Shown: positions 1 through 7,132, counted from the stretch's first letter. The stretch: DNA of 14,839 bases from Bacillota bacterium (GCA_020059765.1 JAGVBM010000219.1:1-14839), one strand, 5' to 3'. Made by a program: numbers and translations. Notes: generated from the letters alone by a model not told the origin.

Positions 1-740
1 ACATTCCATTGGAATTGTTGATTGCCCGATTGCAAAACATGGAGACCCAATTGATTAAGCTCGTTCGGACTTATCAGGAAATGGAAATCACACTCGGAGT
101 CATGGAAGTGGGGAGTGACGGCGTTTTGGTGAAAAGCGAAGATACTCAGGAAATTATGTCGATTAACCAGTTCATCACAAATTCACAAACCGGCAAACTG
201 GGACTGGTAAAAGGGAAAGTTGTGGAGGTCCAACATGTTGGGATGGGCTTCCGGGCTTGCATTGATACGACCAGCTTACTCAATCAGAATGAAGGGATGA
301 TAATCGGGTCTACCTCTACGGGAGGACTCCTTGTCAGTTCCGAGACCCATTTCCTGCCTTACATGGAGTTGCGCCCGTTTCGAGTCAATGCGGGTGCGGT
401 GCATTCGTATGTGTGGACACCGGAAAACATGACCCAATACATCACGGAGTTGAAAGGAGGCAGTAAAGTTCTTGTCGTGGATACAGAGGGGAATACTCGT
501 GAAGTGAGCGTAGGCAGGGTAAAAATTGAAATGAGGCCTCTCCTGCGGATCGTGGTTGATGCGGATGGCGTAGAAGTGAATACGATTGTGCAGGACGATT
601 GGCACATCCGAATATTTGGGGGAAACGGCGAACCGCGAAACGCTTCCAGCATTAAGAAGGGAGATGAACTGTTGGTTTACATTTGTGAAGGCGGGCGCCA
701 CGTGGGCATTAAAATTGATGAAATGATTGTGGAGAAATGA
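1..740 (+). CDS. 3-dehydroquinate synthase II family protein (AroB'/GriH type), 5'-truncated by the window edge
   Basis: This is the C-terminal part (about 246 residues) of a 3-dehydroquinate synthase II-like protein. The frame is open from base 3 with no start seen, so the gene begins upstream; complete family members have roughly 330-380 residues. The recognisable block is the run ending ELRPFRVNAGAVH at about positions 355-405, preceded by a glycine-rich GSTSTGGLLVSS stretch; both are typical of archaeal MJ1249 and streptomycete GriH. Archaeal enzymes oxidatively deaminate and cyclise the C7 amino sugar acid made by the AroA' aldolase to 3-dehydroquinate. GriH instead converts the related GriI product to 3-amino-4-hydroxybenzoate. 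The matching aldolase gene follows 44 nt downstream. Because a bacterium of this kind normally has the classical shikimate route, and because acyltransferase and phosphopantetheinyl transferase genes follow, I infer the GriH-type role. Family assignment is firm; the exact product is inference. Confidence 0.88.
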   Translation, partial: IPLELLIARLQNMETQLIKLVRTYQEMEITLGVMEVGSDGVLVKSEDTQEIMSINQFITNSQTGKLGLVKGKVVEVQHVGMGFRACIDTTSLLNQNEGMIIGSTSTGGLLVSSETHFLPYMELRPFRVNAGAVHSYVWTPENMTQYITELKGGSKVLVVDTEGNTREVSVGRVKIEMRPLLRIVVDADGVEVNTIVQDDWHIRIFGGNGEPRNASSIKKGDELLVYICEGGRHVGIKIDEMIVEK

Positions 741-784
741 ACTTGATAAAAAGGAAATTTCATTCCTAAGGAGGGCGAAAGTTA

Positions 785-1588
785 ATGTACGGAAAAGAAT
801 TTCGATTGGCACGTCTGATTGGTCCTGAAAGTCAAAGAACATGCTTGGTCCCAATTGATCACGGGACAACTCTGGGGCCGATACCGGGGTTGGAGGACTA
901 TCTGAACGTCGTTCAACAACTCGTCAATGGTGGAGCCGACGGAGTCATCCTCCACAAGGGTTTGCTGAAAAAAATCAGCAAATATCCTGATTTGGCAAAA
1001 GGCCGGTTCTTGGTGCATTTGTCCGTATCTACCGTTTTGAGCCACGATGCCAGCCGCAAAGTTCTGGTCTGCACGGTGGAAGAAGCGATCAAATTAGGTG
1101 CCGATGGTATTTCCGTTCACGTTAATCTGGGTGCCGCTTTCGAAACGGAGATGATTCGAAAATTGGGCGATGTTTCCAAGGCCTGCCTTGAATGGGGTAT
1201 GCCGCTGTTGGCTATGATGTATTCCCATAAGACGCCAAAAGAGACCTTTCATATTGAGCACGCAGCCCGTCTTGGCGAGGAATTGGGAGCTGATTTGGTC
1301 AAGGTTGACTATCCCGGATCGATTGAAAGCATGGAAAAGCTGGTGAATGGTGTGCATATTCCGGTTCTGATTGCGGGAGGGGCCAGCATGAACAACCCGA
1401 TGCAGTTCCTGTCAATGATCAACGACGCTCTTCTGGGAGGGGCAGCTGGAGTCTCAATCGGGAGAAACATATTCCAAAATGAGAACCCCGAGCTTCTGAC
1501 TTCCATCATCAGTGACCTGGTACACGGAAGATTGTCTTATGAAGGATGTCTCAATCTGCTTGCAGACAAGGACAAGGTTGCGATTTAA
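785..1588 (+). CDS. Class I aldolase, 2-amino-3,7-dideoxy-hept-6-ulosonate synthase family (AroA'/GriI type)
   Basis: A 267-residue DeoC/FbaB-type TIM-barrel aldolase, full length for the family. Visible active-site candidates are Asp25 (PIDHGT), Tyr146 (MMYSHK), the Schiff-base lysine Lys173 in LVKVDYPG, and the C-terminal phosphate-binding segments IAGGAS and GVSIGRNIF. Archaeal relatives condense 6-deoxy-5-ketofructose 1-phosphate with aspartate semialdehyde. GriI-type enzymes use dihydroxyacetone phosphate plus aspartate semialdehyde to give the C7 precursor of 3-amino-4-hydroxybenzoate. The ATG start is preceded by AAGGAGG at about 768-774. The gene sits directly behind the DHQ synthase II-like gene, the usual pairing for this two-step pathway, so both are probably translated from one mRNA. 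I favour the GriI-type role from context, but the sequence alone does not separate it from an AroA' enzyme or another class I aldolase. Confidence 0.85.
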   Translation: MYGKEFRLARLIGPESQRTCLVPIDHGTTLGPIPGLEDYLNVVQQLVNGGADGVILHKGLLKKISKYPDLAKGRFLVHLSVSTVLSHDASRKVLVCTVEEAIKLGADGISVHVNLGAAFETEMIRKLGDVSKACLEWGMPLLAMMYSHKTPKETFHIEHAARLGEELGADLVKVDYPGSIESMEKLVNGVHIPVLIAGGASMNNPMQFLSMINDALLGGAAGVSIGRNIFQNENPELLTSIISDLVHGRLSYEGCLNLLADKDKVAI

Positions 1589-1653
1589 GCATGATTTGAA
1601 AGACTGCGGATCTATGACATGAACAATCACTAAGTGGATGGAAGGGAAACAAT

Positions 1654-2601
1654 ATGCAAAAAATCGCTTTCCTGTTTTCGGGGCAAGGTTCGCAATATGT
1701 GGGAATGGGACAATCCCTGTTCCAGAATTTCAAGATCGCCAGACTTGTGTTTGAACAAGCCAACGATGTTTTGGATTTTGACCTGCAAACGTTGTGTTTC
1801 GAAGGCAACACAACAGAACTTACCCGGACCGAAAATGCCCAACCGGCCATTTTGACTGTCAGTATAGCTGCCCTGCATGTTTACATGCAAGAATTTGATT
1901 CGCCGCCAGTATGCATGGCAGGTCACAGCCTCGGCGAAATCACTGCGTTGACGGCGGCAGGAGCAATCAAATTTACCGACGCCTTACAAATTGTAAGACA
2001 GCGCGGTCAATACATGCAGGAAGCGGTTGCTCTTGGTTCGGGGGCCATGTCTGCGGTCAGCGGTGTATCGGCAGACGCAATCGAAACTGTATGCCGACAA
2101 TGCTCGAACTATGGAGAGGTTGTCGTGATATCAAACTACAATTCTGCCGAACAAATTGTCATATCGGGCCATGAATCGGCTGTTAACCGCGCGGGCAGCA
2201 AGCTCAACGAGGCAGGGGGAACGGTCGTTCCTTTGCGTGTCAGTGCCCCTTTCCACAGCCCGCTTATGCAACCTGCTGCCAGCAAACTGAATGAAACGTT
2301 ACAAGCGTACACATATCGTCCGTTGGTGTGGCCCGTTGTTTCCAATGTAACCGCCCTTCCCTACAGAAGTGAAGCTGATATTGTCGACAATTTGACCACT
2401 CAGATGACACGCCCTGTCCGCTGGGATTTGATTATTGAATACCTTCGCAACCAAGGTGTGCAGATCGCGGTTGAATTGGGACCGCAAACCATCTTGCGCA
2501 ATCTGATGAGAAAAAGCCAACCGGAGATCGCCAGTTTATCATATGACAGGGAAGAGGACGTCGAAGAACTGCGCAGAGTAGTAAACTTTTCCCTTGTTTA
2601 A
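1654..2601 (+). CDS. Stand-alone malonyl-CoA:ACP acyltransferase (FabD-like, probable biosynthetic-cluster AT)
   Basis: A 315-residue acyltransferase that loads malonyl (or a related acyl) from CoA onto an acyl carrier protein. Visible features: N-terminal GQGSQ loop (residues 10-14), nucleophile elbow GHSLGE with Ser92, carboxylate-binding Arg117 in RQRGQY, catalytic His201 in APFHSPLM, and the late ELGPQTIL segment. The positions coincide with Ser92, Arg117 and His201 of E. coli FabD, so the protein looks complete and active. The ATG start follows a GGAAGGGA ribosome site. No ketosynthase, reductase or acyl carrier gene of the housekeeping fab operon is beside it. Its neighbours are a C7N-building pair and a phosphopantetheinyl transferase, so I infer a trans-acting AT for a PKS/NRPS assembly line encoded outside the window. 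A second housekeeping-like FabD is the alternative. Confidence 0.9.
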   Translation: MQKIAFLFSGQGSQYVGMGQSLFQNFKIARLVFEQANDVLDFDLQTLCFEGNTTELTRTENAQPAILTVSIAALHVYMQEFDSPPVCMAGHSLGEITALTAAGAIKFTDALQIVRQRGQYMQEAVALGSGAMSAVSGVSADAIETVCRQCSNYGEVVVISNYNSAEQIVISGHESAVNRAGSKLNEAGGTVVPLRVSAPFHSPLMQPAASKLNETLQAYTYRPLVWPVVSNVTALPYRSEADIVDNLTTQMTRPVRWDLIIEYLRNQGVQIAVELGPQTILRNLMRKSQPEIASLSYDREEDVEELRRVVNFSLV

Positions 2602-2621
2602 CTGGGGGAAGGGAGATGTTC

Positions 2622-2843
2622 ATGCCAACAAAAATGTTTATAAAAACAGGCTATTGGTCGTCATTGCTGGGCTCTTTCCTCTATACTGATGTGATCTTCA
2701 TAGTTTTCATGTTTCCATTCTTTTTGTTGTGGAAGTATGGTAACTCACTCTCTGAAGTATACGTATACAGTTTCCTGTTGGGAATCGCCGGAGTAAGTGT
2801 TGCCGCAGCATTGCCGCTTGCCGACCGCTGGTATCCACCCTAG
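2622..2843 (+). pseudogene. Short membrane protein resembling the N-terminus of an MFS exporter (probable remnant)
   Basis: A 73-residue reading frame (75 if the ATG at 2616 is used) with a good purine-rich ribosome site (GGGGGAAGGGAG) suited to the ATG at 2622. It has two hydrophobic segments at about residues 13-35 and 45-65, and ends with ALPLADRW just before a stop. Two helices followed by an ADR-containing cytoplasmic loop at about residue 65 is how many 12-helix major facilitator proteins begin (motif A), so it looks like the first sixth of an MFS exporter. The rest is not present in any frame: the phosphopantetheinyl transferase starts 55 nt later. I infer an exporter gene reduced to its first two helices by an internal deletion. 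A genuine small membrane protein remains possible. Confidence 0.45.
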
Positions 2844-2898
2844 TATCATGGGTTGACAATAATGGGCCAATATTCATTCTATTGAGAGGTAACCGTAT

Positions 2899-3630
2899 AT
2901 GCAAAGTTTCCCTATAAACCCACCTATCGGGAAAGAGGTTCATCTCTGGATCGGGAACAGCGACTTCTTTTATAAGGAACAGGCATCAAGTTATCTATTA
3001 CTTTTGCCAGACGAAGAGAAACAAAGATATTTGGGGTACATTAACGAAACGAGCAGGGCAAATTACCTGCTGGGCAGGTTCATGCTACGGGCTATATTAA
3101 GTCATTATCACCCGGACACAAAGCTGGACAAGTGGGTATTTGCCTATAACCAGCATGGAAAACCCTCACTCGCAACAGAAAATGATTTCGAATTCAACCT
3201 GAGCCACTCCGGCAATCTGGTAACCGCACTTTTTACAAGAAACATGGCGTGCGGGGTCGATGTTGAGAAAAAAGAGTCTATTAGCGATTGCGTAGGGATT
3301 GCAAAAAGATTTTTTCACGAACTTGAATATGAACAGATCGATAATAACCCGGATCGGGAAGCTGCATTCGCATCACTGTGGTCTCTTAAGGAAGCCTATT
3401 CCAAGGCAATTGGGATGGGGTTGGCGAAGGATTTCGCCTCGTTCAGTGTAATTGATCGCTCTGGATGTTTCGAAATTTCCGATTGTCAGGCTGGTGAATA
3501 CTTTTTGTTTCAATTTAAGTGGCTTGACTATTGGATTTCGGGATGTGTGCTCGGCAGCGAGAAGATTCACCTAGAGATATTTTGGCCTTCACAGGTCAAA
3601 CATCTTTGCATGATGCACTCCAGATCGTAA
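2899..3630 (+). CDS. Sfp-type 4'-phosphopantetheinyl transferase
   Basis: A 243-residue protein of the Sfp/Gsp family. It transfers the phosphopantetheine arm of CoA to the active serine of carrier-protein domains of NRPS and PKS enzymes. The family motifs are in order: QHGKPSL (residues 85-91), FNLSHSG (99-105), Mg-binding GVDVEK with Asp121 and Glu123, and the W161-SLKEAYSKAIGMGL block with Glu165 and Lys169. The length is normal for Sfp. The ATG follows a GAGAGGTAA ribosome site. The presence of this enzyme beside a free-standing acyltransferase is the best evidence in the window for a carrier-protein-based assembly line nearby. The last 30 or so residues are not conserved-looking. The next gene has its own strong ribosome site 26 nt after this stop. 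Confidence 0.93.
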   Translation: MQSFPINPPIGKEVHLWIGNSDFFYKEQASSYLLLLPDEEKQRYLGYINETSRANYLLGRFMLRAILSHYHPDTKLDKWVFAYNQHGKPSLATENDFEFNLSHSGNLVTALFTRNMACGVDVEKKESISDCVGIAKRFFHELEYEQIDNNPDREAAFASLWSLKEAYSKAIGMGLAKDFASFSVIDRSGCFEISDCQAGEYFLFQFKWLDYWISGCVLGSEKIHLEIFWPSQVKHLCMMHSRS

Positions 3631-3656
3631 AAATTTTAAAAAAGGGAGGAAAAACC

Positions 3657-4409
3657 TTGTTAAACGAAATCACTTTGATCCGAACACAACTTTTGGAACA
3701 CCCTATGTATAAAGAAGTCAATACTGCAGAGAAAGTAAAAGTTTTCATGAAACACCATGTTTTTGCTGTTTGGGATTTTATGAGTTTATTAAAGAGGCTG
3801 CAAAGATCGGTTACCTCTGTCTCAGTTCCTTGGTTTCCTTACGACAAACCACTCTTCACACGGTTGATCAATGAAATTGTTGTAGCGGAAGAGTCTGATA
3901 TTGATGGCAAAGGAGGATATAAAAGTCATTTTGAATTGTATTTAGACGCAATGACCGAAGTAGGTGCGGATTTGATTCCGATCAATTCATTTTTAAACGA
4001 TCTTAAAAATGGAAAAAGTGTTTCTGAAGCTTTGCAAGATAAAAATATACCTCAAAGTGCTGCCGAATTTGTATCTTTTAACTTAGAATTAGCTGAAAAA
4101 GGGGAATTGCATGAAGTTGCTGCAGCTTTTTTCTACGGGAGGGAAGGATTAATTCCCGAGATGTTTAAGCCGCTTTTGGATTCCCTCATTGTAACGGGTA
4201 AATCTAGTGAACGTTTAATTTTTTATGTAAAAAGGCATATTGAAGTTGATGAAGAACATCATGGCCCCCTTGCCGAACAATTATTGCTCGAGTTATGTGA
4301 AAAAGATCCTAGGAAAATTGAACAAGCTTTGCAAATTGGAGAAAAATGTTTTCAATTGCGCAGTGAATTATGGAATGGAGTATTAAACGAAATTAACGAA
4401 TTATCCTAA
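3657..4409 (+). CDS. DUF3050 protein, heme-oxygenase-like di-metal oxidase/oxygenase fold (putative tailoring enzyme)
   Basis: A 250-residue mostly helical protein. I chose the TTG at 3657 because GGGAGG lies about seven bases upstream and the family N-terminus (LLEHPMYKEVNT, then HHVFAVWDFMSLLK at 33-46) starts there; the frame runs open further upstream without a sensible start. The DUF3050 pattern is clear: EIVVAEESD (73-81), GGYKSHFELYL (86-96), a central FFYGREGLIP (158-167) and RHIEVDEEHHGP (193-204). Candidate metal ligands from the heme-oxygenase-like diiron oxidase pattern are Glu78 or Glu79, His91, Glu163, His194, Asp198 and His201 or His202. Members of that wider superfamily perform oxidative C-C cleavage, N-oxygenation or decarboxylation. 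No substrate can be assigned here. Its place at the end of the cluster suggests a tailoring step. The gene is more AT-rich than its neighbours; bases 4201-4260 are 27 percent GC by count. Confidence 0.8.
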   Translation: MLNEITLIRTQLLEHPMYKEVNTAEKVKVFMKHHVFAVWDFMSLLKRLQRSVTSVSVPWFPYDKPLFTRLINEIVVAEESDIDGKGGYKSHFELYLDAMTEVGADLIPINSFLNDLKNGKSVSEALQDKNIPQSAAEFVSFNLELAEKGELHEVAAAFFYGREGLIPEMFKPLLDSLIVTGKSSERLIFYVKRHIEVDEEHHGPLAEQLLLELCEKDPRKIEQALQIGEKCFQLRSELWNGVLNEINELS

Positions 4410-4447
4410 GACTGGTAATTACATCCGTTTGTGCATCATTTTATAAA

Positions 4448-4497
4448 GGGCTGTACCCTTAAGCAGTATTTCTGCTTTGGGACAGCCCCTCTATTTT
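4448..4497 (+). terminator. Compound hairpin terminator closing the biosynthetic unit
   Basis: GGGCTGT (4448-4454) pairs with ACAGCCC (4482-4488), CCC (4456-4458) with GGG (4479-4481) across a bulged A, and AAGCAG (4461-4466) with CTGCTT (4472-4477) around a five-base loop. A short T run (4494-4497) follows. It sits 38 nt after the DUF3050 stop, as expected for a rho-independent terminator. The outer arm GGGGCTGTCCCAAAG also resembles ends or flanking terminators of some Bacillota insertion sequences, but no transposase is present. Confidence 0.7.
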
Positions 4498-4615
4498 AAC
4501 ATAAGCAGCAACAGGCGGACCTGCTGTTTCGATTCATGAGGGATGGGATTCGCCCTGTCTTTTTGCTATCATGAAACTATGGCTTGGCAAAATTGCGAGT
4601 GGCGGGGGGAAACAA

Positions 4616-5605
4616 ATGAACACTTCATTTCGCGCGTTCTTGGTTGAGAAAAGGGAAGACTCCTTTTCGGCGGGCGTTCAAGAATTGACGATGGACGATC
4701 TGCCCGCAGGCGATGTCTTGATCCGGGTGGCGTATTCCAGCGTGAACTACAAGGACGGATTGGCCAGCATTCCCAACGGGAGAATTGTCCGGTCCTATCC
4801 CTTTATTCCCGGGATCGACTTGGTCGGAAGGGTGGTGGAGTCGACGGATTCCCGCTTCCAACCGGGGGATGAAGTGATTGTCACCAGTTACGAATTGGGC
4901 GTGTCCCATTTTGGCGGGTTCAGTGAATATGCTCGCGTTCCTGCAGGTTGGATCGTTCCCTTGCCAAAGGGACTCAGTATGAAAGAAGCAATGGCGATTG
5001 GCACGGCCGGTTTTACCGCAGCATTATCGGTACAGCGCTTACAAGAGCTGGGTGTGAGACCGGACAAAGGGCCTGTTCTCGTCACGGGAGCCACAGGAGG
5101 CGTAGGCAGCACGGCGGTTGCCATACTGGCCAAACTCGGATATGAGGTTGTGGCGAGTACGGGAAAAGTGTCGGAACATCAGTACCTGAAGCAATTGGGG
5201 GCGAAGGAGATTCTGGGCCGGGAAGAAGTGACTGACACCAGTCGTCCGCTGCAAAAAGAGCGCTGGGCGGCTGCGGTCGATCCCGTCGGAGGGAAAACTC
5301 TGGCCTATCTGTTGAGCAGCGTCCAATATGGCGGATCGGTTGCGGTCAGCGGTTTGACAGGCGGCACAGACTTACAGACAACCGTCTTCCCTTTTATTTT
5401 GCGAGGCGTCAATTTGTTGGGAATCGATTCCGTTTATTGTCCGATGGATGTGCGGGTGAACCTGTGGAATCGGCTCGCAGGGGAGCTGAAACCGGCCGGT
5501 CTGTTGGAAAGCATCGGACAGGAAATCTCCCTTGAAGAGTTGCCGAGAACACTGTCTGCCATATTGCAGGGAGAAGTGCGGGGAAGGACGATCGTGCGGT
5601 TGTAA
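4616..5605 (+). CDS. yhfP: YhfP/YhdH/AcuI family NADPH-dependent quinone or acryloyl-CoA oxidoreductase
   Basis: A 329-residue zinc-independent medium-chain dehydrogenase/reductase. I chose the ATG at 4616 because GGGGGGA lies just upstream and the family begins there; an in-frame ATG at 4571 would add 15 uncharacteristic residues with no ribosome site. The catalytic-domain motif SSVNYKDGLA, the GDEV block, the nucleotide-binding VLVTGATGGVGSTAV, and the C-terminal FILRGVNLLGIDSVYCPM closely follow Bacillus subtilis YhfP. Relatives of the AcuI/YhdH branch reduce acryloyl-CoA to propionyl-CoA with NADPH; YhfP itself has only a general quinone-oxidoreductase assignment. The sigma-54 activator gene starts 51 nt downstream, so the two may share a transcript. 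Family is certain; the physiological substrate is not. Confidence 0.93.
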   Translation: MNTSFRAFLVEKREDSFSAGVQELTMDDLPAGDVLIRVAYSSVNYKDGLASIPNGRIVRSYPFIPGIDLVGRVVESTDSRFQPGDEVIVTSYELGVSHFGGFSEYARVPAGWIVPLPKGLSMKEAMAIGTAGFTAALSVQRLQELGVRPDKGPVLVTGATGGVGSTAVAILAKLGYEVVASTGKVSEHQYLKQLGAKEILGREEVTDTSRPLQKERWAAAVDPVGGKTLAYLLSSVQYGGSVAVSGLTGGTDLQTTVFPFILRGVNLLGIDSVYCPMDVRVNLWNRLAGELKPAGLLESIGQEISLEELPRTLSAILQGEVRGRTIVRL

Positions 5606-5656
5606 TCGATCACGATCTGCAGGTAATTCGACAGCGGGAGGAGAGGAGGAGGCGGG

Positions 5657-7015
5657 TTGGAAATCAACCAGGAAATCCTTGAAACGATCATCAACACGGC
5701 ATATGAGTGGGTCGTCGTGGTGGACATTGAAGCGAAAGTCGTCATGCTCAGCGATGCCTATTGCGATTTTCTGGGGGTCGAGCGTAAAGATGCCATCGGC
5801 AAACCGGTTCAGGAAGTGATTGAAAACACACGCATGCATATTGTGGTACGCACCGGCAAGGAAGAAGTGGCAGACTTGCAGCGCATCCGGGACAACGACA
5901 TGATCGCCAACCGCTTTCCGATCCGCCAAAACGGGAAGGTCATCGGAGCCGTCGGGACGGTGGTGTTTCGCAATCGCAGCGAAATGAACGCGATTACGGA
6001 AAAAATCAAACGGCTGTCGATGGAAGTCGAATATTACAAAAGCGAACTGCGGCGGGAAAGTACGGCCAAATACAGCTTTGAGCACATTATTGGCGCCAGC
6101 GGCAAGATGGCGGAAATGAAAACGCTCGCCCGGAAGGCGGCCTGGAGTCATTCTACCGTACTGATCACGGGGGAGTCGGGAACCGGCAAAGAATTGTTTG
6201 CCCATGCGATCCACCAGGCAAGTCCCCGCGCGCACAAACCTTTTGTCAAAATCAACTGCGCCGCGATTCCGGAAAACTTGTTGGAATCCGAACTGTTCGG
6301 TTATGAAGAAGGAGCTTTCACCGGAGCGAAAAAGGGAGGCAAACCGGGCAAGTTTGAACTGGCCAACCAGGGGACGCTTTTTCTTGATGAAATCGGGGAA
6401 ATGCCGCTCAACATGCAAACGAAAATCCTGCGGGTGCTGCAGGAAATGGAAGTGGAACGGGTCGGCGGACAAAAAACGCTACCGATTGACGTCCGGATCA
6501 TTGCGGCTACCAACGCCCCGTTGGAGCAGTTGGTCGAACAGGGGAAGTTTCGGCAAGATCTGTATTATCGGCTGAATGTGATCCGGCTGGATATTCCGCC
6601 CTTGCGTGAACGGAAGGAAGATATCAGCTTGCTGACAGACAAGCTGCTGAAAAAGCTGAACCGGGAATTTGGACATACGGTGACACATGTAGACGGGAAA
6701 GCCATGCGAATCTTGCTGCAGCATGATTGGCCGGGAAATGTGCGCGAGTTGGAAAATGTGCTGGAGCGGGCCATGAACTTGGTCGAATTTTCAACGATTG
6801 AAAAAGAGCATCTGCCTTACTATCTGAAGATGAAAAAAGAAGCGGTCAATGCATCAAGCAAGCTCGATCTGAAAAAGGTGCTCGAAGAGGCGGAAAAGGA
6901 AACGATCAAACAGGCATTGGCATTGGCCGGCAACGACCGGTACGAAGCGGCGGCGCTGCTTGGCATAAGCAAAACTTCGCTGTACGACAGGCTGAAAAAA
7001 TACGGAATCTCATAA
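5657..7015 (+). CDS. Sigma-54-dependent transcriptional activator with N-terminal PAS domain
   Basis: A 452-residue bacterial enhancer-binding protein. It has a PAS sensor (about residues 8-110), a short linker helix, an AAA+ domain (about 140-375) and a C-terminal Fis-type helix-turn-helix (about 408-450, ending AAALLGISKTSLYDRLKKYGIS). The AAA+ domain carries Walker A GESGTGKE (172-179), the sigma-54 contacting loop GAFTGA (219-224), Walker B GTLFLDEIGEMP (239-250) and arginines at 299 and 305. It is therefore expected to be a working ATPase that opens sigma-54 promoters. The start is a TTG preceded by a GGAGGAGAGGAGG ribosome site. There is no receiver domain, so the signal is probably a ligand or cofactor sensed by the PAS domain. 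Neighbours are YhfP upstream and a DASS carboxylate carrier downstream; either could be a target, but I found no convincing -24/-12 promoter next to them. Confidence 0.95.
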   Translation: MEINQEILETIINTAYEWVVVVDIEAKVVMLSDAYCDFLGVERKDAIGKPVQEVIENTRMHIVVRTGKEEVADLQRIRDNDMIANRFPIRQNGKVIGAVGTVVFRNRSEMNAITEKIKRLSMEVEYYKSELRRESTAKYSFEHIIGASGKMAEMKTLARKAAWSHSTVLITGESGTGKELFAHAIHQASPRAHKPFVKINCAAIPENLLESELFGYEEGAFTGAKKGGKPGKFELANQGTLFLDEIGEMPLNMQTKILRVLQEMEVERVGGQKTLPIDVRIIAATNAPLEQLVEQGKFRQDLYYRLNVIRLDIPPLRERKEDISLLTDKLLKKLNREFGHTVTHVDGKAMRILLQHDWPGNVRELENVLERAMNLVEFSTIEKEHLPYYLKMKKEAVNASSKLDLKKVLEEAEKETIKQALALAGNDRYEAAALLGISKTSLYDRLKKYGIS

Positions 7016-7027
7016 GAATTTAGATTC

Positions 7028-7060
7028 GGCTGGTCGTTGGCAGCGACTGGTCTTCTTTCT
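7028..7060 (+). terminator. Weak candidate terminator after the sigma-54 activator
   Basis: GGCTGGTCG (7028-7036) can pair with CGACTGGTC (7044-7052), including three G-T pairs, around a seven-base loop, and TTCTTTCT follows. It lies 12 nt after the stop codon. The wobble pairs and interrupted T run make it weak. Confidence 0.35.
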
Positions 7061-7110
7061 GTCTAAATATTCGTAAATAACTAGACAAATAATTTTTCAT
7101 GCCCTATCCT
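7061..7110 (+). promoter_or_regulatory. Sigma-A-like promoter with overlapping inverted repeat upstream of the DASS carrier
   Basis: TAGACA (7082-7087), 17 bases, then TATCCT (7105-7110) match the -35 and -10 consensus at five and four of six positions. An inverted repeat GTCTA-N16-TAGAC (7061-7065 and 7082-7086) covers the -35 box and could be a regulator site. The five-base arms are short, so chance is possible. Confidence 0.4.
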
Positions 7111-7132
7111 GAAAAAAAGGTCAAATAAGCCG

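Noticed and set aside
2381..2390. Palindrome TTGTCGACAA
   Set aside because: It is inside the acyltransferase coding region and differs from the CTGTCGACAG operator at both ends; no promoter is near.
2853..2882. TTGACA upstream of the PPTase gene as a promoter
   Set aside because: The -35 is perfect, but the only hexamer at fitting distance (TTCTAT at 2877, 18-base spacing) matches -10 poorly; cotranscription from upstream is as likely.
3531..3656. Upstream extension of the DUF3050 frame, whose translation contains SLHDALQI, close to SLHDALPI from Illumina adapter read-through
   Set aside because: The bases (TCTTTGCATGATGCACTCCA) do not match the adapter, the stretch lies inside the PPTase gene in another frame, and the TTG at 3657 has the ribosome site. 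The likeness is chance.
4540..4553. GG-N10-GC spacing suggestive of a sigma-54 promoter upstream of yhfP
   Set aside because: Apart from GG and GC few consensus bases match (GGGATGGGATTCGC), so it is at chance level.
5372..6472. A 366-codon open frame on the minus strand
   Set aside because: It lies opposite yhfP and the sigma-54 activator, both with clear conserved motifs, and its translation resembles no family. It is a codon-bias shadow, as are long antisense frames opposite 9697-10389 and 10514-11119.
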